Assembly (NCBI RefSeq): GCF_009938205.1
Contig: NZ_AP019654.1
Span: 682,001-746,000 of the forward strand
DNA length: 64,000 bases
Direction of reading: 5' to 3'
Origin: Vibrio panuliri
GTDB lineage: Bacteria; Pseudomonadota; Gammaproteobacteria; Enterobacterales; Vibrionaceae
The notes beneath the pieces were generated by a model. That model was not told the DNA's origin. It worked only from the letters and a program-made list of their open reading frames with translations, and did no database searches. The translations under genes and the position numbers were made by a program. The number at the start of each line of letters is the position of its first letter. The stretch's first letter is position 1. Positions 18,888 to 27,817 of the stretch are shown here, piece after piece.

Positions 18888-21800
18888 TGTGGTTATCTGA
18901 TGTATCGGTGAAGCGACCGGTCTCAGCGTTGGTGCTGAGTTTGCTGCTGTGTGTGTTTGGTATTGTTTCCTTTTCGAAACTCGCTGTGCGTGAAATGCCA
19001 GATATCGAAAGCCCAGTGGTCTCGGTAAGCACTCGCTATGAGGGCGCGTCAGCGACCATTATCGAAAGCCAAATTACCTCGGCATTGGAAGAGCAACTGT
19101 CGGGCATCAGTGGTATCGATGAAATTACCTCTACCACGCGCAATAGCATGTCGCGTATTACCATTACCTTCGAACTTGGCTACGACTTAAACACCGGTGT
19201 CAGCGACGTTCGTGATGCGGTGGCTCGTGCTCAACGCTCGCTACCGGAAGAAGCTGATGATCCGATTGTTTATAAAAACAATGGTTCGGGTGAAGCCTCA
19301 CTTTACATCAATCTAAGTTCGTCAGAGATGGACCGTACGCAATTAACGGACTATGTCGAACGCGTATTAATCGACCGTTTTAGCCTTCTAACTGGCATCA
19401 GTTCTGTTGATATCTCCGGTGGGTTGTACAAAGTTATGTACGTGAAACTCAAACCGGATTTGATGGCAGGGCGTGGCGTAACAACCGCCGATATTACTCA
19501 AGCCTTGCGCAGTGAAAACCTCGAAAGTCCTGGAGGACAGGTTCGTAATGACCAAACGGTGATGTCGGTGCGCACTGCTCGTACTTATCAGGATGTAGAA
19601 GACTTTGAATATTTGGTTGTGCGCCGCGCCAGTGACGGCACGCCGCTCTACCTGAAAGATGTCGCCGACGTGTACATTGGTGCTGAAAACGAAAACTCGA
19701 CGTTTAAAAGCGATGGTGTGGTCAACGTTAGCTTAGGTATTGTTCCGCAGTCAGATGCCAACCCGCTAGAGGTGGCGAAACTGGTACATGCTGAAGTAGA
19801 TAAGATTCAAAAATTCTTACCCAAGGGCACTCGCTTGGCGATCGATTACGACTCAACCGTATTTATTGAGCGTTCGATAGAAGAAGTCTACAGCACTTTA
19901 TTTGTTACCGGTGGCTTGGTCATTCTGGTTCTGTATGTGTTTATTGGGCAGGCTCGTGCAACGTTGATTCCTGCCGTTACCGTGCCGGTTTCTTTGATTT
20001 CAGCCTTTATCGCCGCGTACTTTTTTGGTTTCTCGATTAACTTGATCACCCTAATGGCATTGATTCTATCCATCGGTCTGGTGGTGGATGATGCCATCGT
20101 GGTGGTAGAGAATATTTTCCACCATATTGAACGGGGCGAGAAGCCGTTGCTGGCAGCCTATAAAGGGACGCGAGAAGTTGGATTTGCGGTTATCGCAACC
20201 ACCTTGGTTCTTGTGATGGTGTTCCTGCCGATTTCATTTATGGACGGTATGGTTGGCTTATTGTTCACCGAGTTTTCTGTACTGCTTGCGATGTCAGTGA
20301 TTTTCTCATCGCTTGTTGCGTTGACCTTAACGCCTGTACTGGGTAGCAAACTGCTTAAAGCCAATGTAAAGCGTGGGCGTTTCAACCTGTTTGTTGAACG
20401 AATCTTCCAACGTTTGGAAGGTGGATATCGCAAACTGCTTGGCTATGCACTTAAAGCCAAGTGGGCGGCACCCTTAGTGATTCTCGCTTGTCTGGGTGGT
20501 AGCTATGGATTGATGCAGCAAGTGCCAACACAATTGGCTCCAAGTGAAGACCGCGGGGTAATTTTTGCCTTTGTTCGTGGTGCTGATGCGACTAGTTACA
20601 ACCGTATGGCTGCCAATATGGATGAAGTGGAAGAGCGTTTAATGCCTTTACTTGGGCAAGGCTTCCTAAAATCATTCTCGATGCAATCTCCGGCCTTTGG
20701 CGGTATGGCGGGTGACCAAACTGGCTTTGTGATTATGATTCTAGATGACTGGAATGATCGCAGTGTGACGGCACAGCAAGCGCTTGGTGAGGTGCGTAAA
20801 GCGCTAAACGGGATGGCCGATGTTCGTGTATTCCCATTTATGCCAGGTTTTAGAGGGGGCTCTAGCGAACCTGTACAATTTGTGCTTGGCGGCTCAGATT
20901 ACCAAGAGTTAAAAGGTTGGGCTGAGAAGCTGCAACTATTGGCTGAAGAATCTCCTTATATGGAAGGGGCGGAGATTGATTACTCGGAGAAAACCCCTGA
21001 ACTTCTCGTCACTGTTGATAAGCAACGCGCTGCCGAGTTGGGGATTAGCGTGGCTGATATTTCTGATACATTGGAGATTATGCTAGGCGGTAAACGTGAA
21101 ACGACCTTTGTTGAGCGTGGTGAAGAGTATGATGTTTACTTACGTGGTGATGAGAACAGCTTCAATAACGCGGCTGACTTAACTCAGATCTATATGCGTA
21201 CCGCTTCTGGTGAGTTGGTTACCTTAGATGCCATCACCAAGATTGAAGAAGTGGCCTCAGCGGTGCGTCTATCGCATTACAACAAGCAAAAATCGGTAAC
21301 TGTGTCGGCCAACTTGTCAGATGGTTATACCTTAGGTGAGGCATTGGATTACCTCGACCAACAGGCCATTGATAATTTACCGAGTGATATCAGCGTGAGC
21401 TACTCCGGTGAATCAAAAGATTATAAGGAAAACCAGTCAAGCGTGCTGGTGGTGTTCGCATTGGCACTCTTGGTGGCATACCTAGTATTGGCAGCGCAGT
21501 TTGAAAGCTTTATTAACCCACTGGTGGTCATGCTGACTGTACCTATGGGCGTGTTCGGTGGTTTCCTTGGTTTGTTTGTGATGGAACAAGGTTTCAACGT
21601 CTACAGTCAGATCGGTATGATTATGCTAATCGGTATGGTGACCAAAAACGGTATCTTAATCGTGGAGTTTGCCAACCAACTGCGTGACCGTGGTTTAGAG
21701 TTTGAAAAAGCAATTATCGATGCGTCTGCGCGTCGTCTGCGTCCAATTATGATGACAGCGTTTACCACACTCGCAGGAGCTATTCCGTTGATCATCTCGA

Positions 21801-22006
21801 CAGGAGCAGGCTATGAAGGGCGTGTTGCGGTTGGTACAGTGATTTTCTTTGGTATGGGCTTTGCCACCTTAGTGACGCTGTTTGTGATTCCAGCGATGTA
21901 TCGATTGATTTCAGGCAGTACGCAAGCTCCGGGGCATGTTGAAGCAGAGCTGAAACGTGAGCTTGAACATGATGTGAAAGGGCGAATCTCTCACGGAGAG
22001 ATGTAA
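18887..22006 (+). CDS. RND family (HAE1-type) efflux transporter
   Basis: Proton-driven inner-membrane exporter of drugs or other amphiphiles, 1039 aa, full AcrB-like length. It has the N-terminal helix with VKRPVSALVLSLLL, the first large periplasmic loop, and the TM4 proton-relay motif GLVVDDAIVVVENI with its two aspartates near residue 400. The second half repeats this plan and includes GMVTKNGILIVEFANQ. No outer-membrane channel gene follows, so it should share TolC. Two-gene RND operons are numerous in vibrios (Vme/Vex sets); I cannot say which one this is. Confidence 0.95.
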   Translation: MWLSDVSVKRPVSALVLSLLLCVFGIVSFSKLAVREMPDIESPVVSVSTRYEGASATIIESQITSALEEQLSGISGIDEITSTTRNSMSRITITFELGYDLNTGVSDVRDAVARAQRSLPEEADDPIVYKNNGSGEASLYINLSSSEMDRTQLTDYVERVLIDRFSLLTGISSVDISGGLYKVMYVKLKPDLMAGRGVTTADITQALRSENLESPGGQVRNDQTVMSVRTARTYQDVEDFEYLVVRRASDGTPLYLKDVADVYIGAENENSTFKSDGVVNVSLGIVPQSDANPLEVAKLVHAEVDKIQKFLPKGTRLAIDYDSTVFIERSIEEVYSTLFVTGGLVILVLYVFIGQARATLIPAVTVPVSLISAFIAAYFFGFSINLITLMALILSIGLVVDDAIVVVENIFHHIERGEKPLLAAYKGTREVGFAVIATTLVLVMVFLPISFMDGMVGLLFTEFSVLLAMSVIFSSLVALTLTPVLGSKLLKANVKRGRFNLFVERIFQRLEGGYRKLLGYALKAKWAAPLVILACLGGSYGLMQQVPTQLAPSEDRGVIFAFVRGADATSYNRMAANMDEVEERLMPLLGQGFLKSFSMQSPAFGGMAGDQTGFVIMILDDWNDRSVTAQQALGEVRKALNGMADVRVFPFMPGFRGGSSEPVQFVLGGSDYQELKGWAEKLQLLAEESPYMEGAEIDYSEKTPELLVTVDKQRAAELGISVADISDTLEIMLGGKRETTFVERGEEYDVYLRGDENSFNNAADLTQIYMRTASGELVTLDAITKIEEVASAVRLSHYNKQKSVTVSANLSDGYTLGEALDYLDQQAIDNLPSDISVSYSGESKDYKENQSSVLVVFALALLVAYLVLAAQFESFINPLVVMLTVPMGVFGGFLGLFVMEQGFNVYSQIGMIMLIGMVTKNGILIVEFANQLRDRGLEFEKAIIDASARRLRPIMMTAFTTLAGAIPLIISTGAGYEGRVAVGTVIFFGMGFATLVTLFVIPAMYRLISGSTQAPGHVEAELKRELEHDVKGRISHGEM

Positions 22007-22015
22007 CAACAAAAA

Positions 22016-22037
22016 CCGAGGCAATAGCCTCGGTTTT
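22016..22037. terminator. Bidirectional terminator between the RND operon and yebG
   Basis: CCGAGGC-AATA-GCCTCGG stem with TTTT after it on plus and an A run before it (22011-22015), so it serves both convergent transcripts. Confidence 0.88.
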
Positions 22038-22067
22038 CTTTGAGCGGTCAAACAAGAATGGGCTAGC

Positions 22068-22373
22068 TTATGCCGCGTCTTCTTGTTGCTCTTCAGCGTT
22101 GTCGGTAACCGCTTCGACTTTTTTCGCTTTCTTCGGAGCTGGGCGACGTTTTGCGCCGAGAGCGTAAAGTACTTCTTCTTTGTTCTGTGCCAAGAACATT
22201 GCCAAGTCTTCTTGCTTCGCTTCGTCTTCTAATAATTCGCTTTTACCTAGCAGTCCGAATAGTTCGTCTGCCATATCCAGCATTTTGTCGTATGCGTCAG
22301 CGTCCGCTTTAGAGGTAAAAGTCATTTTCTCTTCTCCGTTGCGTTCTACCACGTACTTAACGATTACAGCCAT
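22068..22373 (-). CDS. yebG: YebG, SOS-inducible protein
   Basis: Small DNA-damage-inducible protein of unknown biochemical role, 101 aa against 96 in E. coli. The N-terminal block AVIVKYVVERNGEEKMTF, then KADADAYDKMLDMADEL, match the family closely. The C terminus is divergent, lysine- then glutamate-rich. A LexA-type site lies 35-50 bases upstream, as expected for an SOS gene. Confidence 0.93.
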   Translation of the reverse strand: MAVIVKYVVERNGEEKMTFTSKADADAYDKMLDMADELFGLLGKSELLEDEAKQEDLAMFLAQNKEEVLYALGAKRRPAPKKAKKVEAVTDNAEEQQEDAA

Positions 22374-22407
22374 GGTTATTCCTCTAGCTCGAATGAATAA
22401 TTAATCA

Positions 22408-22423
22408 CTGGCTTTTTATACAG
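22408..22423 (-). promoter_or_regulatory. LexA (SOS) box before yebG
   Basis: Read on the minus strand, CTGTATAAAAAGCCAG matches CTG-N10-CAG with the AT-rich core. E. coli yebG is also LexA-controlled. Confidence 0.75.
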
Positions 22424-22500
22424 TTTTTGAGCGAGCAAGTCTAGGACGGGCAGCAAAACTGCGACCCGAGTGCTCAGTGAGTATCCTCTCTTCACCCAAT

Positions 22501-23385
22501 TTATTGCTGCCACTGATAGCAAAATTTGATAAACGCTTTTAGTAACGGGCTCTGATATTTCTCTTTGTGTACCAGCAACCAAAAACGACGTTTCATATCG
22601 AGGGGGAGTTCGATGGTGACAACCCGTCCATCTCTTATCGCAGGTGCCGCTGCTAAGCGTGATAAACAGCCAAGTCCTAACCCTGCGGAAACACAGTTGA
22701 TGAGAGCTTCGGTGGTATTGAGCTGAAATGCCTCATGCCAATGTTCTATACGTGGCGCGATAGCTCGGAGGAAAAATTCGCGAGAACCAGAGCCTGCTTC
22801 ACGTAAGATCCACTCACTGGCTTCCAAATCGCCTACTTTGGGCGAAACTAAGCTAGCTAATGGTGAGTTTGGACTACAGATAATGCACATTTCATCTTGG
22901 CTGAACTGAGTTGAGATCAGTTCTGGGTGTAGTGTTTTCCCTTCAATCAGAGCGATATCCAGTTCATAGTCGACCAGTTTTTGGCAAATGAGTGCCGAGT
23001 TGGAGATGAATAAGCTCTGTGCATGGTGAGCAGTTTGTTGTCGAAAGTCACTCAGTAAGTAAGGTGCGACTTGATTACCAATGGTATCACTCGCCCCGAT
23101 TCGCAACTGTCCCGTGAGAGTAGAATCATCATCAAGCAGCAGTTCAATGTCTTCCACTCGATGCAGTAACTCATCCACCAATGGCAACAGCTTTTGCCCT
23201 TCTTGATTGAGTATTAGGCGTTTATTGACGCGATCGAAGAGCGAGTGACCCAGCTGTTTTTCTAACTCCGCAAGCGCCATACTGACTGCCGCTTTGGATA
23301 GAAACAGAGCCTCAGCCGCTTCGGTTAATGTATCGTAGTGATTAATAGTGGCAAAAACTTTGAGTTGTTTAAGTGAGATGTTCAC
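22501..23385 (-). CDS. LysR family regulator (YeiE-like)
   Basis: Transcription factor of 294 aa. The N-terminal helix-turn-helix spans residues ~3-60 (LKQLKVFATINHYDTLTEAAEALFL, KAAVSMALAELEKQLG). A periplasmic-binding-type effector domain spans ~90-290 with the VSAGLGLGCLSR block. Divergent from the TDT transporter gene 115 bp away, the usual arrangement of a LysR regulator and its target; the spacer holds AT-rich dyads around TAGATATAACTA. The N terminus resembles YeiE, but the effector is not evident. Confidence 0.88.
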   Translation of the reverse strand: MNISLKQLKVFATINHYDTLTEAAEALFLSKAAVSMALAELEKQLGHSLFDRVNKRLILNQEGQKLLPLVDELLHRVEDIELLLDDDSTLTGQLRIGASDTIGNQVAPYLLSDFRQQTAHHAQSLFISNSALICQKLVDYELDIALIEGKTLHPELISTQFSQDEMCIICSPNSPLASLVSPKVGDLEASEWILREAGSGSREFFLRAIAPRIEHWHEAFQLNTTEALINCVSAGLGLGCLSRLAAAPAIRDGRVVTIELPLDMKRRFWLLVHKEKYQSPLLKAFIKFCYQWQQ

Positions 23386-23500
23386 GGCGATAAGGTTGTT
23401 TTATTTTATTGAACTAATGTTCTAAATAATTAGATATAACTAAACAAAGTGCAAGAGTAGAATCATTGCCAGAACAGAAAGAAAGTAAAGAGTGTGAACC

Positions 23501-24475
23501 ATGATCAAAGCAACTAAAGCAAAAGTATTCGGCGCGCCAACACCAATGGCTGGTCTTGCGCTTGGTATTGCCAGTCTTGGCTGGTGCTGGGAGAACGGTG
23601 CAGCGCTAAATGGTTATGGACAAATGTTCGGAGCAGTGATCGCTTCAGTGCTGCTGGTTATCTTAAGTGTTAAATTTCTATTTCATCGTCATCTATTAGC
23701 GCAAGATTTAGCGCACCCTGTGGTGGGTAGTGTCGTTCCGACTTTTGCGATGGCGACGATGGTGGTGTCCAACTGTTTGGGTAAATGGTCAGCCCTCGTT
23801 GGGGATACGTTGTGGCTGGTTGCGGTTGTCTTGCATATTAGCTTCCTAGCCAGCTTTGTTTACCACCGTGCGAAAAGTTTTGAACTGTCGCATATGGTTC
23901 CAAGTTGGTTTGTTCCACCTGTGGGTATTGTTGTTGCCGATGTGTCATTTTCTGGCAATCCACAGCTTGCATGGATTGCACAAGCGACTTTAATTTTTGG
24001 TTTGGTTGCTTATGCGGTAATGCTTCCTGCGATGATTTACCGTTTGATCTTTGCCGGTGAGATCCCTGATGCAGCAAAACCAACGTTAGCAATTATGGCT
24101 GCGCCAGCTAGCCTTTCATTGGCAGGTTACCTAAGTGTCACCACTGATCCATCTCCAGTAATTGTGGGTGTGTTGTTTGGCATTGCGGTGCTAATGACCA
24201 TGGTGATCTATTTGGCTTTTATTAAACTACTTCGACTTCCATTTAGCGCAGGCTTTGCGGCATTTACTTTCCCAATGGTTATCGGCTCTACCGCATTGTT
24301 TAAACTCAGTGCTTGGATGGTCGAGCTTAATGTTGCAGACCGCTATGTGGATCAAGTGCACGCGCTTGCGGTGGGTGAATTGTGGATTGCAACCTTAGTT
24401 GTGGGCTATGTTGCTGCGCGCTACTTCCATTTCTATCAACCACACCGTGTTGTTCTTCAACCCGTCACGCAATAA
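23501..24475 (+). CDS. TDT family transporter (TehA/SLAC1-like)
   Basis: Membrane protein of 324 aa with about ten hydrophobic helices, in the tellurite-resistance/dicarboxylate transporter family. The N-terminal PTPMAGLALGIASLGWCWEN and the HPVVGSVVPTFAMATMVVSN block fit the family, whose members include TehA, fungal sulfite exporters and plant anion channels. The probable role is anion or sulfite/dicarboxylate movement. Likely controlled by the divergent LysR gene. A strong hairpin follows at 24489-24518. Confidence 0.85.
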   Translation: MIKATKAKVFGAPTPMAGLALGIASLGWCWENGAALNGYGQMFGAVIASVLLVILSVKFLFHRHLLAQDLAHPVVGSVVPTFAMATMVVSNCLGKWSALVGDTLWLVAVVLHISFLASFVYHRAKSFELSHMVPSWFVPPVGIVVADVSFSGNPQLAWIAQATLIFGLVAYAVMLPAMIYRLIFAGEIPDAAKPTLAIMAAPASLSLAGYLSVTTDPSPVIVGVLFGIAVLMTMVIYLAFIKLLRLPFSAGFAAFTFPMVIGSTALFKLSAWMVELNVADRYVDQVHALAVGELWIATLVVGYVAARYFHFYQPHRVVLQPVTQ

Positions 24476-24488
24476 AACCAACAGAGAA

Positions 24489-24518
24489 ATCGCAGCGTAA
24501 GTTAACTTGCGCTGCGAT
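24489..24518 (+). terminator. Hairpin after the TDT transporter gene
   Basis: ATCGCAGCG / CGCTGCGAT, a perfect 9-base stem around a 12-base centre that can itself pair (AGTTAACT). There is no T run, so it may be a rho-independent-like stop of low efficiency or an RNA-stabilising end. Confidence 0.45.
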
Positions 24519-24617
24519 GGTTGCGAACTGCCTCAAACCTATTGATATCTTTTCTTTTCTCATCTATCAAATTCCTTTTTCCGTTATAAAAATTCCCATT
24601 TCTTGTATTTGAATAAT

Positions 24618-24632
24618 TGATAATCATTATCA
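24618..24632. promoter_or_regulatory. Fur box of the siderophore-transport operon
   Basis: TGATAAT-C-ATTATCA is a perfect 7-1-7 Fur palindrome, set in ATTGATAATCATTATCATTA. It lies 36 bases before the first small ORF of the operon. It implies repression by Fur-Fe2+ and expression under iron limitation. Confidence 0.92.
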
Positions 24633-24667
24633 TTAATAACTCTAAAATACGTTATAAGGGAATGAAA

Positions 24668-24814
24668 ATGTCATCTCTTCACGCACAGTATTGGCCCAAG
24701 CATGCTGTGTGCGTTTCTGTTATTGAACCAACGCGAACATTGTGGTGGTCGGTTTTGGTTATTGGCTTTCTTCCTATTGCGATTTTTAACCTAGCAGGGA
24801 GAAAGTATGAGTAA
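24668..24814 (+). CDS. 48-aa small membrane protein at head of iron operon
   Basis: ATG 24668 has AAGGGA 6-7 bases upstream; an ATG at 24662 overlaps that site and is less likely. The 48-residue product has a polar first half (MSSLHAQYWPKHAVC) and one hydrophobic helix (LWWSVLVIGFLPIAIFNLAG) ending in a basic tail. The stop overlaps the MFS start (ATG 24807) by 8 bases, so translation is coupled. I do not recognise the family. By position it may be an accessory subunit of the MFS or ABC transporters. Confidence 0.7.
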   Translation: MSSLHAQYWPKHAVCVSVIEPTRTLWWSVLVIGFLPIAIFNLAGRKYE

Positions 24815-26006
24815 GTTAAATGTCTGGACTTTATTGATTGGCTTGGCTTGTGTGGGCGCAGGCCAATCGGTGTTGTTCTCGGTACTGCCACCATTAGGGA
24901 GAGATATTGGTCTTGCCGATCATCAAGTTGCCTTAATCTTTACCTTAGCGGCGATTGCTTTTATGGCTTCTGCTCCTTTTTGGGGACGAAAAAGCGATGA
25001 GTGGGGGCGGAAACGTCTGATTGTTCTCGGTTTCTTTGGCTATGCCATCTCTATGGCGGTGTTTGCTGTGTTCGGCGATCTAGGGCGTTTTGGTCTACTG
25101 TCGGTGACGGTGACATTTTGGTTGCTGACATTGTCGCGTTTGGCGTATGCCTTGCTTTCTAGCGGGGTTTTTCCTGCGGTACAAGCCGCGATGGCTGAGT
25201 CGAGTCCGATCGAGAAACGGGCATCCGCCATGGCGTCAATTCAAGCAGCCTTCGGTTTGGGAATGATTGCCGGCCCGGCGATAGCGGCGGTGTTGGTGGT
25301 TGTTTCGATAACGTTACCCTTGTACGTCTCTGCTGCGGTTTCTCTAGTCGCTGCCAGTTTAGTTTTATTGGTTATGCCCAATAATGCGCCATCACAAACG
25401 GTCACGACGACCAAGAGTAAATTGCGAGTGACCGATGTTCGAATCCGTATCTATTTACTGATTGGCTTTGTGTTTTTTGTCGCTTTTGCCGGCTTAATGC
25501 AGTTAACCGCCTTTCGCTATCAAGATCTATTTAGTTTGACGGCAGAACAAGCAGCCGCCGAAACCAGTATTGGTTTTCTTTGCTCTGCTATCGCGACGCT
25601 ATTAATACAAGTCTTGGTGATTCGTCGTTTTTCTCCTCACGCATTTACCCAACTGCTATTTGGTCTTCTGTTTGGTGCCACAGCTTTTGGGTTACTTGTT
25701 TTCCCTTCGGCAAGCTGGCAAATGCATATCCTGTTTGCGTTGTTTGGCTGTTCGATGGGGTTAGTGTCTACGGGCTTTAATACTGCGGTGACACTCGCTG
25801 TTAATGAGCATGAGTTAGGTGCTGCATCTGGTCTTGCCGCTGGTGCTCAAGCTGGGGGGTATATAGTCGGTCCACTGTTAGCAACGTCGCTTTACCACCT
25901 CAACACAGACTTACCTTTCGCATGTTTTGCCCTAGTACTGGCGGTGTGTGGCGGTTTTCTATTGCTTCGGAAAAATCAAATTTATCTCGAGACATCGCCT
26001 CAATAA
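24807..26006 (+). CDS. MFS transporter in iron/siderophore locus (YbtX-like position)
   Basis: Major facilitator of 399 aa with 12 predicted helices. MFS motif A is present as GRKSDEWGRKR between helices 2 and 3. AGGGAGA precedes the ATG. It sits under a Fur box and directly before two ABC half transporters, the context of YbtX-type and siderophore-efflux MFS proteins. It may export a siderophore or move a metallophore or its breakdown product across the inner membrane. Direction and substrate are not readable from sequence. Confidence 0.85.
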   Translation: MSKLNVWTLLIGLACVGAGQSVLFSVLPPLGRDIGLADHQVALIFTLAAIAFMASAPFWGRKSDEWGRKRLIVLGFFGYAISMAVFAVFGDLGRFGLLSVTVTFWLLTLSRLAYALLSSGVFPAVQAAMAESSPIEKRASAMASIQAAFGLGMIAGPAIAAVLVVVSITLPLYVSAAVSLVAASLVLLVMPNNAPSQTVTTTKSKLRVTDVRIRIYLLIGFVFFVAFAGLMQLTAFRYQDLFSLTAEQAAAETSIGFLCSAIATLLIQVLVIRRFSPHAFTQLLFGLLFGATAFGLLVFPSASWQMHILFALFGCSMGLVSTGFNTAVTLAVNEHELGAASGLAAGAQAGGYIVGPLLATSLYHLNTDLPFACFALVLAVCGGFLLLRKNQIYLETSPQ

Positions 26007-26026
26007 GTACTTTAGGAGTTTTGACT

Positions 26027-27817
26027 ATGGAAGAAACACGTTCAGCAAAAAGTGCTTGGCAGATAATGGCTCCAGTTAAATGGCAAATTCGATTTGCAAT
26101 GTCGCTGTCTGTCTTGAGTGCGCTGTTTGCTTTGGTTGGCTTGTATTTACTCGCTCTTGCGCTGCAAAGTTTACAGCAGAGCCAGACGTGGCCAGTTGAG
26201 CAGTTCGGATTGGCAGTAGTGTGTGCGGTTGCAGCATACCTAGGTCGATTGCAATCATTATCACAGTCTCACTACGCAGCCTTTAAACTAGAAAGATTGT
26301 TAAGAACGCAGCTATCGCAACATCTTGGCGACGTTTCGATGGGCTTTGTTCAGCAATTTGGTGCCAGTAAGATCAGTAAGGTGATTCAAGAGGATGTCAA
26401 AGAGCTGCATGTTTTTGTGGCCGATAGTACCCCCCTATATGCAAGAGCCTATATCGCACCAATTCTCACATTAATCGGACTGTTGTTACTCGATTGGCGT
26501 TTGGCTTTCGCTGTTGTCGCGTTGATTGTCGTGGGCATGGCTATTTTGGCCGTTGCTATGCGAGGTCATAACGATTTATCGAAACATTATATGGAAACCA
26601 GAGAGGAAGTGAGTGCAACGATTGTTGAGTATGTGCAAGCAATGCCTGTGGTCCGCACGTTTGAAACTGGCAGCAGCAGTTTTCGTCGCTACTCAGATGC
26701 GCTGGACAAATTTCGCGATATTGTGGTGAGTTGGTATGAAAGCGTGAGCTTCTCATCGCGTTTTTCTCTTGGTTTGCTTCATGCTCTGCCAACGATGTTA
26801 GTGCTTATGTGGGTCGGCTCAGCACTGGTCTGGCAGCAGTCATTATCGATGATAACTTGGGTGGCGGTGCTATTGATTGGTACCGGTATGGTTGAAGCGA
26901 TTACGCCATTGATCACCCTGATTCATTTGGTAGAAAAAGCCAAGATGAGCGTGATGCGCATTGAGCAGCTATTGGATGTTCCTGCGATGCCAATTCCACA
27001 AAATACTCAGCTACCTCAGGATCATAGTGTTTGCTTCGAACAGGTTGGATTTGCCTACGATGAGACACAGGGCAATGTCCTTCATCAGATTGATTTTTCG
27101 GTTGCGCAAGGCAGTGTTACTGCGCTAGTTGGCCCTTCAGGTTCGGGGAAAAGTACCATCGCACAACTGATCCCTCGGTTTTGGGATGTGACTCAAGGGG
27201 CGGTAAAGATAGGGGGTGTTGATGTTCGCTCGATGAGCAGTGAAACGTTAATGAACCAAGTCGCTTTTGTGTTTCAAGAGACGTTTCTTTTCGCGCATAG
27301 TATCGCTGACAATATTCGTCTTGGATGTCCTAATGCCACCATGGAAGATGTCATTGCGGCGGCGAAAGTGGCACAAGCCGACGAGTTCATTTGTCAGTTG
27401 CCCCAAGGCTATCAAACGTGCCCTGGAGAGCGAGGGGTATTTTTATCAGGCGGCCAAAAGCAGCGGATTACCATCGCACGCGCTGTGTTGCAGAACCGCC
27501 CGATACTGGTGCTTGATGAAGCCACGGCATTCTCTGATCCTGAAAATGAGGCGGCAATTATCGCGGCGTTATCGCGCTTGATGGAAGGTAAAACCGTCAT
27601 CTTAGTTGCGCATCGCCTCAATACCATTCAAAACGTTGACCAGATTTTAGTCTTAGAGCACGGACGCCTTGTCGAGCAAGGTTGCCACAGTGACTTATTG
27701 GCGCAAAAAGGCGTCTATGCTCGTTTGTGGCAAAACCATCAACGGGCGCAATCATGGTGTTATCAGAGCCAGCAAGAAGAGATGTGTGGTGAGACAGTGC
27801 AAGGAGAATGGGTATGA
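26027..27817 (+). CDS. ABC half transporter, IrtA/YbtP-like
   Basis: Fused membrane-ATPase protein of 596 aa. ATG 26027 has AGGAG 8 bases before it; an earlier in-frame start would overlap the MFS gene by 85 bases. Type IV-exporter-fold membrane domain (residues ~1-310), then the nucleotide domain with Walker A GPSGSGKST, signature LSGGQKQR, Walker B ILVLDEATAFSD and switch AHRL. The ATAFSDPENE form is characteristic of the YbtPQ/IrtAB siderophore-importer group. It forms a heterodimer with the next gene product to take up ferric siderophore despite an exporter fold. Ends in an ATGA overlap with the partner. Confidence 0.88.
   Translation: MEETRSAKSAWQIMAPVKWQIRFAMSLSVLSALFALVGLYLLALALQSLQQSQTWPVEQFGLAVVCAVAAYLGRLQSLSQSHYAAFKLERLLRTQLSQHLGDVSMGFVQQFGASKISKVIQEDVKELHVFVADSTPLYARAYIAPILTLIGLLLLDWRLAFAVVALIVVGMAILAVAMRGHNDLSKHYMETREEVSATIVEYVQAMPVVRTFETGSSSFRRYSDALDKFRDIVVSWYESVSFSSRFSLGLLHALPTMLVLMWVGSALVWQQSLSMITWVAVLLIGTGMVEAITPLITLIHLVEKAKMSVMRIEQLLDVPAMPIPQNTQLPQDHSVCFEQVGFAYDETQGNVLHQIDFSVAQGSVTALVGPSGSGKSTIAQLIPRFWDVTQGAVKIGGVDVRSMSSETLMNQVAFVFQETFLFAHSIADNIRLGCPNATMEDVIAAAKVAQADEFICQLPQGYQTCPGERGVFLSGGQKQRITIARAVLQNRPILVLDEATAFSDPENEAAIIAALSRLMEGKTVILVAHRLNTIQNVDQILVLEHGRLVEQGCHSDLLAQKGVYARLWQNHQRAQSWCYQSQQEEMCGETVQGEWV

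Noticed and set aside
22376..22582. 68-residue minus-strand frame between yebG and the LysR gene
   Set aside because: It overlaps the LysR C-terminal coding sequence and the LexA box; no family features.
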